Part shown: positions 1 to 10,543 of the stretch, in pieces | How the letters are laid out: each line of letters starts with the position of its first letter | Position numbering within the stretch: position 1 is the stretch's first letter | From: Diploptera punctata | Taxonomy: Eukaryota; Arthropoda; Insecta; Blattodea; Blaberidae | Assembly: GCA_030220185.1 (NCBI GenBank) | Contig: JASPKZ010009682.1 | Location: forward strand, 1 to 64,000 | Direction: 5' to 3' | DNA length: 64,000 bases | Translations under genes and position numbers: made by a program | The notes under the pieces: model-generated | Databases searched by the model: none | What the model was told of the DNA's origin: nothing | What the model saw: the letters and a program-made list of their open reading frames with translations, nothing else

Positions 1-21
1 ATTGTGTGCTATGCAACATAA

Positions 22-1000
22 GTACGTGTAGGCAAACGGTTTTCGGATACTTTTGAAATCCAGAATGAGTTGAAGCAAGGAGATGCACTATCTCCTCTAC
101 TATTTAATTTTGTACTAGAGCATGCCATTAACTCTTTAGAGAATAAGGAAGGCTTGCAACTCAATGGTATTAATAAGCTGTTAGTGTATGCTGATGATGT
201 AGTACTATTGGCCGATAGCGAGGAGATACTAAAGGATAACACGCACACACTATTGAGTAACACTAAGAAATTAGGACTGGAAGTATATATCAATAAAACT
301 AAATATATGGTCACACGTAGAAATTCATTATATAATGGAAATGGACAGCTAATGACAAATGAGGGAAATTTTGAGGAGGTGGCTGAATTCAAATACCTAG
401 GAACAATAATCACAAATAGGAATGAGATGCACAAAGAAATTAAACATAGGCTCAATTCTGGAAATGCGTGCTATTATGCATTGCAGAGACTCTTGATGTC
501 CCAACTCCTTTAAAAAAACGTTAAACTGAAAATATATAAAACTATTATTCTACCAGTTATATTATATGGGTGCGAAACATGGACTCTTACTTTAAGGGAG
601 GAAAAGAGATTACAAGTATTTGAGAATAAAGTACTTAGGAAAATTTTTGGACCAAAGAGAGATGAACAGACAGGTGAATGGAGAAGACTACATAACAACG
701 AACTACATGGTCTTTATAGGAAGCCAGATATAATAAGAACAGTTAAGTCTCATAGACTGAGATGGGCAGGACATGCTGCACGTATGGGGAATGAAAGACT
801 TGCATGGAAGCTTCTTGTAGAAAAGCCAGATGGAAAATGCCCAGTTGGTAGACCAAGAATGAGGTGGGAGAATAACATTAACTATGATTTGAGGGAAGTA
901 GATTATACAGGGAATGATTGGAAAGCATTAGCTCAGGATAGGGATGTATGGAGAGCCATGAACCTACGGGTTCGATAGTGCCAGTGAGTAAGTAAGTAAG
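22..1000 (+). mobile_element. 5'-truncated non-LTR retrotransposon (LINE) with flanking duplication
   Basis: One frame runs from 22 to 978, broken only by a TAA at 511-513. It carries KQGDALSPLLFN, the catalytic YADD at 187-198, EFKYLGTIITN, LYGCETWTL and the C-terminal block RLRWAGHAARM. A (TAAG)n tail ends at about 1000. The 12-bp sequence TATGCAACATAA flanks it at 10-21 and 1001-1012, so both ends of the insertion are present. Only the RT C-terminal half and the C-terminal domain are retained. Related fragments lie at 49.0, 55.2 and 60.8-62.1 kb. The clade is not assigned. Confidence 0.93.
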
Positions 1001-1654
1001 TATGCAACATAAAAACATTAACATTGCCAGTTAGCAGCTATGTAGCCTACTATGGAACATAAGAACATTGATCATGACTGGGCTTATTTCCTAATTGACA
1101 AATTTAAGATGAGTCATGGATTTTTGGATTTTAGATTAGAAAAAAGGATTGTCTTATATTGTACTAAATAGTCTATGATACTAACTAAAAATATTTACTC
1201 ACATTTTATATATAACCATGACTGCTAGCACATATTTAATCAATATTCAAGAAAATAATGAAATTACTATTGCTTGCAGATTGAATGATCGAGTGCTGAG
1301 TCAAGACAAGAGCCAGTACTTGGATGTAAAAGGACAGTCCTTGGCCGAGGAAGTCCCTCTAGCACTACAGACATTCTCGAGTCTGTCTCCACGAGACAAA
1401 ACTGCAAAACTATGATAGACAGAGGTTTGGTGTGATTATAAGAGGAAACATACTGACAAGTCTCCACATGTTATAAAACATTGGGTTGTGTAACAAAATC
1501 TCGCCACTAAAGATGGCAGACAACTATTGCTGCAGGCATTAGATCAGATGGTAAATATAATGTTACCTCAATGCTCCCATAATTTAGTTTTGAAGTGTAT
1601 CCACTACATTGACAGAAATCCACAGTAAATTTATTTATGATTTTTTAAGTAAAA
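1001..1654. other. AT-rich DNA, no feature recognised
   Basis: Probably UGGT intron. Short open frames (for example 1218-1415) show no family resemblance or splice context. Confidence 0.4.
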
Positions 1655-1892
1655 TTTTATCACCTCACCTCTTATTGTTCTTTTTGGATTGGTTTCAGGA
1701 CTTTCTTCTTCGATTCCATTCTCTGTATTTTCACAACCATTGTTATGTCATCTTGAAAAGCCGCAACAACCAACAGAGGGAACAGGAGGCAGCTCTTCAA
1801 GACGACATAACAGTCGTGAGAACACTGAGAATGGAACCAAAGAAAAAGGTCCCATAACTGGTCTGAGAAGAGAACAATATGAGGTGAGATAT
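1655..1892. mobile_element. Degenerate Penelope-like palindrome
   Basis: Inverted arms start CACCTCACCTC (about 1660) and end GAGGTGAG (about 1890). The right arm resembles 40430-40540 (CAACAGAGGGA..CAGG, GACATAA, ATGGAA, AAGGTCC). The hammerhead core is eroded (CUGAGAA and no clear GAAA). The open frames here are PLE 3' sequence and not UGGT exons. Confidence 0.7.
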
Positions 1893-2243
1893 TTTTCTCT
1901 TCAAATATAATTTATCCTTCATTGAGATGTATTAAATGAATAATAAAAAGTCAAAAGAGGCCATACGGGCTTTATAATGTAATGTAAAATCCCCAATAAA
2001 GGTCTTCTAAATAATGAAGCTGCCATTTGCATGATCGAGCATTGGCTTGTAGCATTTGGTGTCTGGGAATTAACAGTGTGTATAAGAGAAAAAATTGCAT
2101 TTAGATTGGAGTGCTCAGGTAGCTCAGTCTGTAGAGCATTTGCGTAGAAAGCCAAAAGGTCTGGGTCCAGTCTGAGCGTACATTTTTCTCTTCAAATATA
2201 ATTTATCCTTCATTGAAATGTATTAAATGAATAATAAAACACT
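1893..2243 (+). repeat. tRNA-module element (SINE-1): tail of one unit plus a full unit
   Basis: 1895-1955 is a 3' tail (TTCAAATATAATTTATCC .. AATAATAAAA). It runs straight into a complete unit: a leader of about 150 bp (TTTATAATGTAATGT, AATAAAGGTCTTC), a tRNA-like module at about 2110-2185 (box A GGTAGCTCAG; weakened box B), then the same tail. The two pieces are head to tail. Confidence 0.75.
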
Positions 2244-2279
2244 GATAAAAATTTTACTTAATTAAAAATATTTCATAGT

Positions 2280-2842
2280 TATTATTATTTGTTTTTAAAC
2301 ATCTTAATGATGGACAAATTATATTTGAAAAGAAAAATATACGCCTAGATTGGGGTTTGAACCCAGGATCTTTGACTTTCTATGTCAATGCTCTTCCATC
2401 TGAGCCACCTAGGCCTCCAATCTAAACGCATATTTTTCTTCTTACACCTAGTTAATTCCTTAACCCCAAATGCTATGAGCCGTTGCTACGATTTTTGCAA
2501 ATGGCGGCTTCTTTATTAAGAAGACTTTTTATTGGGAATTTAAACATTACTTATAAAGCCAGTAGTGCTTCTTTCAATGTTAATATTATTCATCTTTAAA
2601 CATCTTAATGATGGACAAATTATATTTGAAAACAAAAATATACGCCTAGACTGGGGTTTGAACCCAGGACCTTTGACTTTCTATGTCAATGCTCTTCCAT
2701 CTGAGCCACCTAGGCCTCCAATCTAACTATGTGTAAGAGAAAAATACGCATTTAGATTGGAGACCTAGGTGGCTCAGATGGAAGAGCATTGACATAAATA
2801 GTCAAACCCCAGTCTAGGCGTATATTTTTCTTTTCAAATATA
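2280..2842 (-). repeat. SINE-1 multimer: two - units and one + unit
   Basis: A complete - strand unit (2280-2587) is followed directly by the tail and tRNA module of a second - unit (2588-2740) and then by an inverted + unit (2741-2842). tRNA modules show antisense box B (GGGTTTGAACCCAGGA) and box A. ATAT(T/A)TCATAGT flanks the composite at 2268-2279 and 2843-2854 (11 of 12 identical), so the multimer looks like one insertion. Confidence 0.8.
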
Positions 2843-3101
2843 ATATATCATAGTGTTGATTTCTAAAAAATTCAATCATTGTGAAATGTTGGAATGTTAG
2901 TGTTTGCCACATAACCATTAGTCAGCAAAAATCAGAAAAGGAAAAGCAATATCGAGAGCTAACACACTATTTCATTAGATGATGTATACTCAAATTCTTG
3001 TTTTCAATGTTTATGCACTACAGCAATGACATCCCTAGTCTGTTTTTGGTTGATTAATACTTTGGAATATATGTTTTGGTTACTTATTGTTTTGTCTATA
3101 G

Positions 3102-3306
3102 CGTTCCAGTGGTAGCATTCGAGTGGTGTGCTGTTGAATCCATCTAGTAATGGCCAATTTGATCGAATAGATGCATTGGTGTTAGCTGCACCAAGAGTGT
3201 TACAGCCAAGTCATGCCAGAGAATATATTAATGCAGTGTTGTCAGATGATAATCTTGTGAATGCCATTAATGTGGAAACAAAAATGTTGAGGACATATCT
3301 GTCCCT
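3102..3306 (+). CDS. UGGT: UGGT exon (sensor region), frame disturbed
   Basis: The open stretch encodes LLNPSSNGQFDRIDALVL and continues to INVETKMLRTYLSL, followed by a GTGAGT donor at 3307. The pyrimidine-rich acceptor ends at 3101, but from there the frame needs two bases removed in the GTGGTGTG repeat (about 3123-3130) to avoid a TGA. The alternative is a weaker acceptor at 3114-3115. Placement in UGGT rests on position, strand and weak resemblance to the sensor region, so this exon is less secure than the later ones. It ends in phase 2, which does not join in frame with the exon at 8534, so a small exon may be missing or another indel is present. Confidence 0.6.
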
Positions 3307-3460
3307 GTGAGTATTGTTTATATAATAAAAATTAAGAATTGGATAATTTATACCTTACTTCATAATTTGTATAAATCTGGTGCCAATTTTATGAATTTTG
3401 AAATTCAATTTTGCTCGCTGGGAAATTAAAAATTTTGGATCTATATTGTTCTCTGATATA

Positions 3461-3466
3461 GTATAT

Positions 3467-3501
<35 letters not shown>
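3461..3501. repeat. (TA)n microsatellite
   Basis: An almost pure TA dinucleotide run. Confidence 0.9.
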
Positions 3502-3774
3502 TGAATGGGAAGTTCTCGGTGAACAAAATTTAATCTGGAAATTTCATAAAATTGGCACCAGATGGCTGTTTGGAAGATGGATTGTAACTGCAGAATTTCA
3601 ACAGTCAATTTTTGACTGACGGTGGAGGCAAAGACTTTTGAACCGGTAACATGAAAACATGGATTTATATGCATTGAAAAAAATGTCTCTGACTCAGTTG
3701 ATAAATTGTAAATTATCTCAGGGTGTTACTTCCCATCATAATTTTGATTAAAATGACATATTTAGTCTATGTTA

Positions 3775-4021
3775 ATTAAATTTTAGTTTGTTTTTGACTC
3801 ATCTCATATTTCTTGATTTTTATGCAGACATAGGTTTCGTCGCTGATTTTGCAACATTCTCGATACCACACAACTGCTGTCTGTGGCATTGAGAATGTCG
3901 AAAAGTCAGCGACGAAACCTAGGACTGCATAAAAATCATGAAATATGAGGTGAGTCAAAAACAGAACTCAAATTTAATTAAAATAAACCTCATAGTGTTA
4001 TTTCCTATATATATTTAATAA
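3775..4021. mobile_element. PLE palindrome with paired hammerhead-like motifs
   Basis: Arms meet near 3870. The left arm begins TTTTTGACTCATCTCATATT and the right arm ends ATATGAGGTGAGTC, then the 3' end ACCTCATAGTGTTATTTCC. The right arm carries UUGAGAA, a stem II with GUCG/CGAC, GAAA and stem III ACCUAGGA. TAGT(C/T)TATGTTA at 3763-3774 and 4022-4033 is the duplication (11 of 12). Core residues are altered, so cleavage is doubtful. Confidence 0.85.
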
Positions 4022-4033
4022 TAGTTTATGTTA

Positions 4034-4580
4034 GTATGGTGATCTTGCATTGTATGAAACATTCTTTAAAAACTGATCAAAAGTTACAATGTCCTTTACT
4101 TGACCATTTTGCAATCCTTGTTTGTTATGTGTTCTGATAAAATGGGTATTGTTATTTACAGTGATATCTTGTCCTTTGTGGATTCTGGAGTTTAGCCTTG
4201 AAAAAAAAAAGAACTCATCAACATAATTATTATAGTCTTAAAACTTATAATGTATTATACTATGTTTCTGTTTATTATTTGTTAACTTCAAAGAAACAAA
4301 GTTTAGTAAACCAAAAATCTAAAATTTAAAATAAAATTCTTTACACTTCACCTCACATCCTGTCTTCTATTCAGACTGGTTTTGTAATCTTAGTAGTTAC
4401 ATTTTCAGTAGTTACACAACAGAACATCTTAAACAGACACTCATCCTACACTTCTGTTTGTACAAAATAAACCTAATCTATGTAAAGTGATCTGCTGAAG
4501 TGGTGGATAAATTAAAAATAGACCACATTAATGCCTAGTGTGGAAAAATGTAGTGCGTGACATTACAACACGCACGCATG
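4034..4580. other. Intron DNA, mostly featureless
   Basis: AT-rich. A weak fragment resembling the PLE subfamily at 22.7 and 35.1 kb (CACCTCACATCC..TCTTCTATTCAGACTGG) lies at about 4340-4390. Nothing else is supported. Confidence 0.4.
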
Positions 4581-4584
4581 CATG

Positions 4585-4612
4585 CATACACACACACACA
4601 CACACACACACA
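4585..4612. repeat. (CA)n microsatellite
   Basis: A run of CACACA dinucleotides next to ACGCACGCATGCATGCA. Confidence 0.9.
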
Positions 4613-4775
4613 TGTATTATATTATTTTTTGGTCTGGACATCTTACCTCAATATTAATGTTGATTTGTTCTTGGACATGTTTCAAAACAATTCTGTTTTA
4701 TCGTCAGCTTTTCCAGAATATAATTAAAATAACCTCAAAATATAACTTCCTAAAATTAAATATTACACACATGCA
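4613..4775 (-). mobile_element. PLE terminal fragment with hammerhead motif
   Basis: Begins GGTCTGGACATCTTACCTC and ends at the outer boundary ACCTCAAAATATAACTTCC. The - strand from 4668 to 4714 reads CUGACGA, a 6-bp stem II (AAAACA/UGUUUU), GAAA and stem III ACAUGU followed by C. It is the same subfamily as the tandem array at 6.6-8.0 kb. Confidence 0.8.
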
Positions 4776-5008
4776 TATTTACAAAAATAACATACTTTAA
4801 ACAAGAGGGAAAAATATGTACCAAGAAGGATCTTAAATATTATATAGATGCAGCAAATTAATTTTATTTAAAAGAGTTGATAACACAAGAAAAGTTATCC
4901 AAACTAGTCATATTGTCATTAATTCATTATTAATGATTGTGTTTTTACAAGAATGGGTGTACATTTAAATTTTCTTCACTAAAATTGTTATGTTTAAGAT
5001 ATATAAAT

Positions 5009-5435
5009 TGTCTGCTGCATTAGCTCAACTATTAGCATGCCTACTTCCATATTAGTAGACCCAGATTCGATACCTGAGAAGGTTAGAAATGTTAGCTTTA
5101 AAATTTCCAGGGTTGGAACTAGGAGGGATGGTAGTGTACAATTTTTAATCACTAGATTATGCACCAGGTTCCTGCATTAAATTGTAAATCTCTCCACAAT
5201 ACATATGGTGAGAAGAAATGTTGGTACTGTTCATAGTGATTCGTCCATTGGATGGGACGTTAAACCTCAAGGCTTCCTTGATACTTCTTTGACAGGAATA
5301 AGCCATGTTCTGACTTTGCATTTCTTTTTCTCTTTTCTCTTCTTCATCATCATCATAATCCTTTACACAATACATTTACATGTATTTAAACATACACTCA
5401 TTTTACACTCCTCTCTGTCATAATACAAGAATACA
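5009..5435 (+). repeat. tRNA-derived SINE
   Basis: The head resembles a tRNA (GCATTAGCTCAACTATTAGC box A; CCCAGATTCGATACCTG box B region), then a body with TGGATGGGACGTTAAACC and a tail of (CAT)n and AT-rich sequence. A related body lies at about 16.85-17.05 kb. Confidence 0.7.
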
Positions 5436-5737
5436 TAATCTTTATATGAAGAGGCCAAGACAAAACATTTAAGTACCATTTTCTTTTCTGTTTGCTAACT
5501 TTTTTTTTAGTAGCTATTGACGAACTTTATGGGAACAGTTAGTTCTGTGCCACTTTTAACTGCAAGGCAATATATATGAAAAATCTCCATGGTGTAAGAG
5601 TTAAATTTTTTCTAGAGAAACATGTGATGTACAAAGGCCATGTCCAAAAATTATCTGCCGTTTTTAACTGCAAGGCACTAAAATCCAGGGCTAAAGCTCA
5701 CATTTAAACTACAGGGAAGTAATACGTGTACATGTGT

Positions 5738-5905
5738 TAATCACAGATCATCCTGCCAGTGTAGGGGTGACATGTGGTCTGCATAGTCTGGTCCACCAGC
5801 CATTATAGCTGGTTTTTTCAACGTGGAGCCACTACCTATTGTAGCTACTCGAATTTCTCATGATGCTGGGTGCTAATTTAGAATACTATCACCCCCATCA
5901 TCAGT
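5738..5905 (-). repeat. SINE-4 fragment
   Basis: Body piece of the family seen complete at 8041-8390 (CCTGCCAGTGTAGGGGTGAC, GGAGCCACTAC, GATGCTGGGTG). The tRNA head is missing. Confidence 0.7.
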
Positions 5906-5924
5906 TACACTCCAACGTAAATAT

Positions 5925-6035
5925 ACATCAAGTTTTTTTTTTTTAGTCTGGAAACATCTTACCTCAATTTAATGTTTCCAGACTCAAAAAAAAAAAACTT
6001 GATTAAAAGAATCTCAAAATGTTGCTTCCTAAAAT
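5925..6035. mobile_element. Minimal PLE palindrome
   Basis: Short arms CATCAAGTTTTTTTT and AGTCTGGAAACATCTTACC face their complements around 5965. Subfamily of the copies at 16.2 and 28.2 kb with the central part, including the ribozyme, lost. Confidence 0.75.
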
Positions 6036-6044
6036 AAATTAATC

Positions 6045-6375
6045 GATTGATAGAAATTCTGCCCAAAGGCAGGTCCTTCACTGCAATCGTAGCACTTTCA
6101 TGCTATGCTTGCAGCTTTACTAGGGAATTGTAGGTGTGGTAGCTTCCCATTGCTTTCCATATCGGTGAAGGATGATGATAATGAAAAGGATGATGATGAT
6201 GGCCATATGATTTCGGGGACTGTTTGGGCCTTAAAGTTTTCCTGACATTTGTCTTACAGGTGAGGAAAAACCCCGATAAAAACCTCGCTCAGAAAAACTG
6301 ACCCGACCGGGGATCGAACCCGGGCCTGCTACGTGACAAGACAGCACGCTACCTTGAGACCACAGCGGTGGACAA
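6045..6375 (-). repeat. tRNA-derived SINE-2
   Basis: The tRNA-like head lies at 6305-6372 on the - strand (box B GGGTTCGATCCC; box A region GTGGTCTCAAGGTAGCGTGC). The body contains CATTTGTCTTACAGGTGAGG and (GATGAT)n, and the end is TTCTGCCCAAAGGCAGGTCC. Other copies are at 12.6, 23.3, 28.7/29.5, 38.8, 46.0 and 61.0 kb. Confidence 0.85.
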
Positions 6376-6995
6376 TAAACAAATAAATATACATATTTTG
6401 TGAGGTATACAAATTTCTGATTCAATTATGATTATAGTTGAATTTCGATCACTTGGCGAACACCAGTCTACATAAAGTGATCACCCAAAATTATATGCAA
6501 GGTGAAAGTAGACTATATTAATACAATCTGTTCCCCTAGTGCAGAACTTGAAGCATGAAAAATACAGTGGACGTTACTGAGAAAAAATAACACACATGCA
6601 CATAAATGCATATTTAATTTTAGGAAGTTATATTTTGAGGTTATTTTAATTATATTATTTTTGGTCTGGACATCTTACCTCAATATTAATGTTGATTTGT
6701 TCTTGGACATGTTTCAAAACAATTCTGTTTTATCGTCGGCTTTCCCAGACTGGTTTTATTTATGTTGCATTATGTTGCACAACCTGGATGTCGATGTCAG
6801 CTCCATCCTGTGGTTGGCCAAAGAACCTCCAAAGAAGGTCACCCTCCATCGGAATATCAAAATTCATAACTCTTGTTTCTGTTCTTCTGAATATAATTAT
6901 ATAATTATATAAATAAAATAAAAATAATATAACATAAATGCATATTATATTATTTTTAGTCTGGACATCTTACCCTCAATATTAATGTTGATTTG

Positions 6996-7042
6996 TTCTT
7001 GGACATGTTTCAAAACAATTCTGTTTTATCGTCAGCTTTCCC
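6996..7042 (-). ncRNA. Hammerhead-ribozyme motif (PLE tandem segment 2)
   Basis: On the - strand: CUGACGA, U, stem II AAAACA-GAAU-UGUUUU, GAAA, stem III ACAUGU, C at the cleavage position. Stem I pairs poorly. The segment-1 copy (6709-6755) has C4 in place of U4 (CCGACGA). Confidence 0.65.
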
Positions 7043-7280
7043 AGACTGGTTTTATTTATGTTGCATTATGTTGCACAACCTGGATGTCGATGTCAGCTCC
7101 ATCCTGTGGTTGGCCAAAGAACCTCCAACAAGGTCACCCTCCATCGGAATATCAAAATTCATAACTCTGTTTCTGTTCTTCTGAATATAATTATATAAAT
7201 AAAATAAAAATAATATAACATAAATGCATATTATATTATTTTTAGTCTGGACATCTTACCTCAATATTAATGTTGATTTG

Positions 7281-7327
7281 TTCTTGGACATGTTTCAAAA
7301 CAATTCTGTTTTATCGTCAGCTTTCCC
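7281..7327 (-). ncRNA. Hammerhead-ribozyme motif (PLE tandem segment 3)
   Basis: Same core as segment 2: CUGACGA (complement at 7314-7320), perfect 6-bp stem II, GAAA, ACAUGU, C. Only the first base pair of stem I is canonical, so activity is uncertain. Confidence 0.65.
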
Positions 7328-8040
7328 AGATTGGTTTTATTTATGTTGCATTATGTTGCACAACCTGGATGTCGATGTCAGCTCCATCCTGTGGTTGGCC
7401 AAAGAACCTCCAAACAAGGTCACGCTCCATCAGAATATCAAAATTCATAACTCTGTTTCTGTTCTTCTGAATATAAATTTTTTTCCCAAATAGTCAGCTC
7501 TTTTGTATTTTTCTAACTGTTTTAATAATTTAGTGTCTGAATTTATATTATGTTTTTTCAGACCAAACATGAGCAGCAACTGCAGATTTTTCAATTCTTC
7601 ATTTTTAATATTTCTTATGTGTTCTTTGGTTCCAATTTTAGGTTTCTTTTTGTTTTTCCTATATATATCTTTTCACAACCCATGCATTCAATTTGATATA
7701 TTCCTGACTTTTTATTTTTATCAGTTTTTCCATTTTTGTTGGTTTTTATTAGTTTATTTAAACTGTAGTTATTTTTTGGTGCTAATTTAATATTAAACTT
7801 CTCAAATATATTTGAAAATTTGTACCCAAGGGTGATATGTGAATTTCCTATATTTTGAAACATGTCCAAGAACAAATCAACATTAATATTGAGGTAAGAT
7901 GTCCAGTCTAAAAATAATATAATTAAAAAAACTCAAAATATAACTTCCTAAAATTAAATATAAATGCATATGCTCAACACACAAGCAACACCACACACAC
8001 ACACGACACACGCACATCATGCGCACAGAGAGAGATATAT

Positions 8041-8390
8041 ATCCGATTGAGGGTCTTTCCACTTTTCAGCGGTTGCCCTTTTACCAGCCGGCTGCTGGCC
8101 CTTCACATCCCACATGTGTCAATCACAGAGGTAGATGATCAACAGCCAGTGTAGGGGTGACATGTGGTTAGCATGTCGAGTCCCCCAGCCGTTTTAGCTG
8201 GTTCCTCAACCTGGAGCCGCTACTTATTGTAGCTAACCCAATTGCCTCACGATGCTGGGTGGGCACCGGTCCCATACTGGCCGAAAATACCATGAGAAAA
8301 TTTCTTACCCTATGGAGACTCAAACCAGCGCAAGTCCCGTAGCTCTGCGCCAAGGCTTCCTACCTTAACCGCTCGGCTACAGCACGGGAC
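8041..8390 (-). repeat. Full-length tRNA-derived SINE-4
   Basis: Head on the - strand at about 8315-8388: GCTGTAGCCGAGCGGTTAAG (tRNA-Leu/Ser-like box A) and TTTGAGTCTCC box B. The body contains CACCCAGCATCGTGAGG and GTCACCCCTACACTGGC. GAGAGATATATA at about 8030 and 8391 is the target duplication. Confidence 0.85.
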
Positions 8391-8439
8391 GAGAGATATA
8401 TATAAATTGGTTATTATAATATTGAGGTTATGAGTAGTT

Positions 8440-8515
8440 ACATATATTTTGATGTTTTTATTTAATTAACACTTTTAAATCCTGGATAGAATTTTTATTT
8501 CTTAAATAAAAGTTA
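8440..8515 (-). repeat. SINE-7 tail fragment
   Basis: GATGTTTTTATTTAATTAAC and TTCTTAAATAAAAGTTATG match the ends of the tRNA-module family at 48.1 and 51.6 kb. It stops just before the UGGT acceptor at 8533. Confidence 0.6.
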
Positions 8516-8533
8516 TGTATATTTTTACTGCAG

Positions 8534-8798
8534 GGTGTTGATGCAAGTGGATTGACTGATGAATTGGAAAAATTAGATTTGGAGTTGATGAAAGTGCACC
8601 AGGCATACTGTCAAAAGGTGTTGAATATTCCTGCAGGCAGCAGAGCAATTGTCACAAATGGGAGGATATTGGGTCCTCTAGAGGAAACAGAAAAGTTCAC
8701 ACTGGATGACTTCTCGTTGCTCGAAAGATACAGCCTTAACAATTATGGAGATAAGATCATGCAGACAATCAAGAAGAACAATATTGAAATTGAGGATG
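8534..8798 (+). CDS. UGGT: UGGT exon (NGRILGPL segment)
   Basis: Acceptor TTTTTACTGCAG ends at 8533 and a GTAAAA donor starts at 8799. The translation runs GVDASGLTDELEKL through SRAIVTNGRILGPLEE and ends ..NNIEIED. The NGR(I)xGPL block is a recognisable UGGT signature in the last thioredoxin-like domain. The exon ends in phase 1, and the next exon at 12056 restores the frame (G plus AT gives Asp). No frame problem is seen inside the exon. Confidence 0.9.
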
Positions 8799-9089
8799 GT
8801 AAAACATATTTTATTTTGATGTGAATTGTAATTGAGGCGGTTAGAAGCAAAAGGGTTGTAATTGATTTTTTTTGCAAAAAATGAGTTTGGTGCATAATTA
8901 AATTTTTGAAGCATAATTTTATTTAGTGGCAAAGGAATTAGGAGTAGATGAAGTATGATTATTATAATTTTCAATTAACTACGATTTTCTTATAGTACTT
9001 CAACTTTAAACTTATTTTTTCTATACTACAAAACTTGTACTTACACCCCTCTTGTTTTTAACTGCTTCAAATTGTACATTTTAGTCAGA

Positions 9090-9451
9090 AAATCACTAAT
9101 GTTTAATCAAGGGAAGAGTATGTCCTGAAATCGTAAAAAAAATGTAATTTCTTACTTTTGTTTTTGACTTTAAATTACTCCTTGGTATGTAGTAGTAGTA
9201 TTCAAATGTTCTGAAGCTCAGATTTGTCATCATTCGCTTGTGGGCTTCCCAATAATATTCAGCAATTTGGAATGGTGTTCCAACTATTTTCTGAAGATCA
9301 GCGCAGAACATCAAGTGATCCTTGTTCATTATCGTATTTGTGTTCTTGCATACTATGCAGTGTGGAGAGTCTAGTAGCTTAATTCTATGTAGATGTACTG
9401 CCAAGCATTCATGACCAGTTTCAAGACGAAATGATGCATACTCTTTGGTAT
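9090..9451 (-). mobile_element. LINE C-terminal remnant
   Basis: The - strand encodes RLETGHECLAVHLHRIKL, SPHCIVCKN and a downstream H-x4-C, the cysteine/histidine cluster common after RNase H in Jockey/R1/Loa-type LINEs. The open frame spans 9096-9404. SINE-3 abuts its upstream end. Confidence 0.75.
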
Positions 9452-9770
9452 GTTATGCCGTAGCGTAGTGGTTAAGGCACTGAGCTACAAGCCGGAGGGT
9501 CGAGGGTTCAAGTTCCGTTGGGGTCAGGATTTTTAAACTGACCCAAACCCTCTGCGGCACTATGTCCCTGGGGTCGACTCAGCCTCTAATGGAAATGAGT
9601 ACCAGATGCTTGTTCTGAGGGTAAAGGCAGCCGTCATGCAGGGCTGACAACCCGGCTGACATAAAGCGCCGATTGTCTAGAAAAAGTGGGAGCCTTAACC
9701 TCCTACTACCCCAGGGTCTCCGGGCCTGTTGTGGGATCACTTCTTTACACTTTATGAGTATGAAATTCTT
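9452..9770 (+). repeat. tRNA-derived SINE-3
   Basis: Head GCCGTAGCGTAGTGGTTAAG with box B AGGGTTCAAGTTCC. The body includes GGGGTCGACTCAGCCTCTAA and GTGGGAGCCTTAACCTCC. Further copies at 28.9 and 30.5 kb. Confidence 0.85.
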
Positions 9771-10310
9771 TCAGGGTGGTTGACCATTCAAGGCTTATAA
9801 ATGTCATTAAAAATTATAATTTTTGTTCATTTTTGCTTGTTAATACAGTATTACATAGCTTTTACATTCTTGCATTTATGGTTTTTCTGCCTTTTACAAC
9901 TTTCTTTATCTTTAAAGTTCCCTTTAGTTTCCCTATATTCACAATGTATTAAAATCCTCGATTTTACATTTCTGCAATTTTATTTTCTCGCTATTTCTGT
10001 CATTCCACATCGGTCTTCAGCATTAAAGATCAAAGATAGTCAATTTATTTGATCGATTATCATGCTTCTGTTGAATCGATACAGAACAAAGCAAGTTTAT
10101 TGAGCCAATGAAGCCGGCTTCTGTACACTTTGTTTCATCAGAGGAAAATCTGGGAACATGTAACAAGATAAAAGAAAATTTAATAACTTGGACAATATTA
10201 GGAGAGCAATTTAATTTATGGAGTTCATTGTGAAGCTTCCTCCGTTCCCATTCTTTATAGGACTGAATATTTGTATTAGGATCATATTTCCAAATACTCT
10301 AGGTTTTCAT

Positions 10311-10453
10311 ATTTAAAGAGAAAAATTATACGCTCAGACCGGGACTTGAACCCGGGACCCTTGGGTTCAAGTCCCAGTCTGAGCGTATAATTTTTCTCTT
10401 TAAATATGATTTATCCATCATTGAGATGTATGAAATTAATAATAAAAACATCG
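10311..10453. repeat. SINE-1 inverted mini-dimer
   Basis: Two tail-plus-half-tRNA pieces face each other (ACGCTCAGACCGGGACTTG and its complement GTCTGAGCGT). ACTCTAGGTTTTCAT is duplicated at 10296-10310 and 10454-10468 (15 bp). Confidence 0.85.
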
Positions 10454-10543
10454 ACTCTAGGTTTTCATTGTTAAATATGAGAAATGACATTATGAGGTTC
10501 TTATTCATGAAGAATGGGTCATTTTTTTATATCTTACCTCATA

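Larger units (their letters stand above)
6614..7959 (-). mobile_element. PLE copy with tandemly repeated 3' terminus
   Basis: Three near-identical segments (about 6650-6933, 6946-7219, 7232-7490) each hold a PLE 3' end with a hammerhead motif and the C-terminal endonuclease codons. The third continues into GIY-YIG sequence (GIYQIE..IYIGKTKRN at about 7640-7710, - strand), RT remnants (LAPKNNYSLNKLIK) and the opposite terminus at 7850-7959. ATAAATGCATAT flanks the set at 6602-6613 and 7960-7971 and also separates the segments at 6934-6945 and 7220-7231. Outer ends read TAGGAAGTTATATTTTGAGG. Confidence 0.88.

Noticed and set aside
1218..1415. Small coding gene
   Set aside because: No homology, no splice or promoter context; length within chance expectation.
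1609..1910. Open frames with splice-like ends (GGTTTCAG .. GAG|GTGAG) as a possible UGGT exon
   Set aside because: The sequence matches the PLE terminus at 40.4 kb and lies in an inverted repeat; the GTGAG is the PLE end motif.
3128..3310. Independent small gene starting at GTG 3128
   Set aside because: It is bounded by splice signals, lacks an ATG and fits the UGGT exon series better.
6661..7493. Repeated + strand peptides starting ..FPDWFYLCC
   Set aside because: These are the antisense frame of the PLE endonuclease end and hammerhead, repeated because the segment is tandem.
6602..7971. CRISPR-like array (repeated 12-mer with spacers)
   Set aside because: The genome is eukaryotic and the spacers are themselves PLE sequence. 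The 12-mer is a target-site duplication.
8168..8353. Antisense open frame
   Set aside because: It lies wholly within SINE-4; the same frame is broken in other copies.
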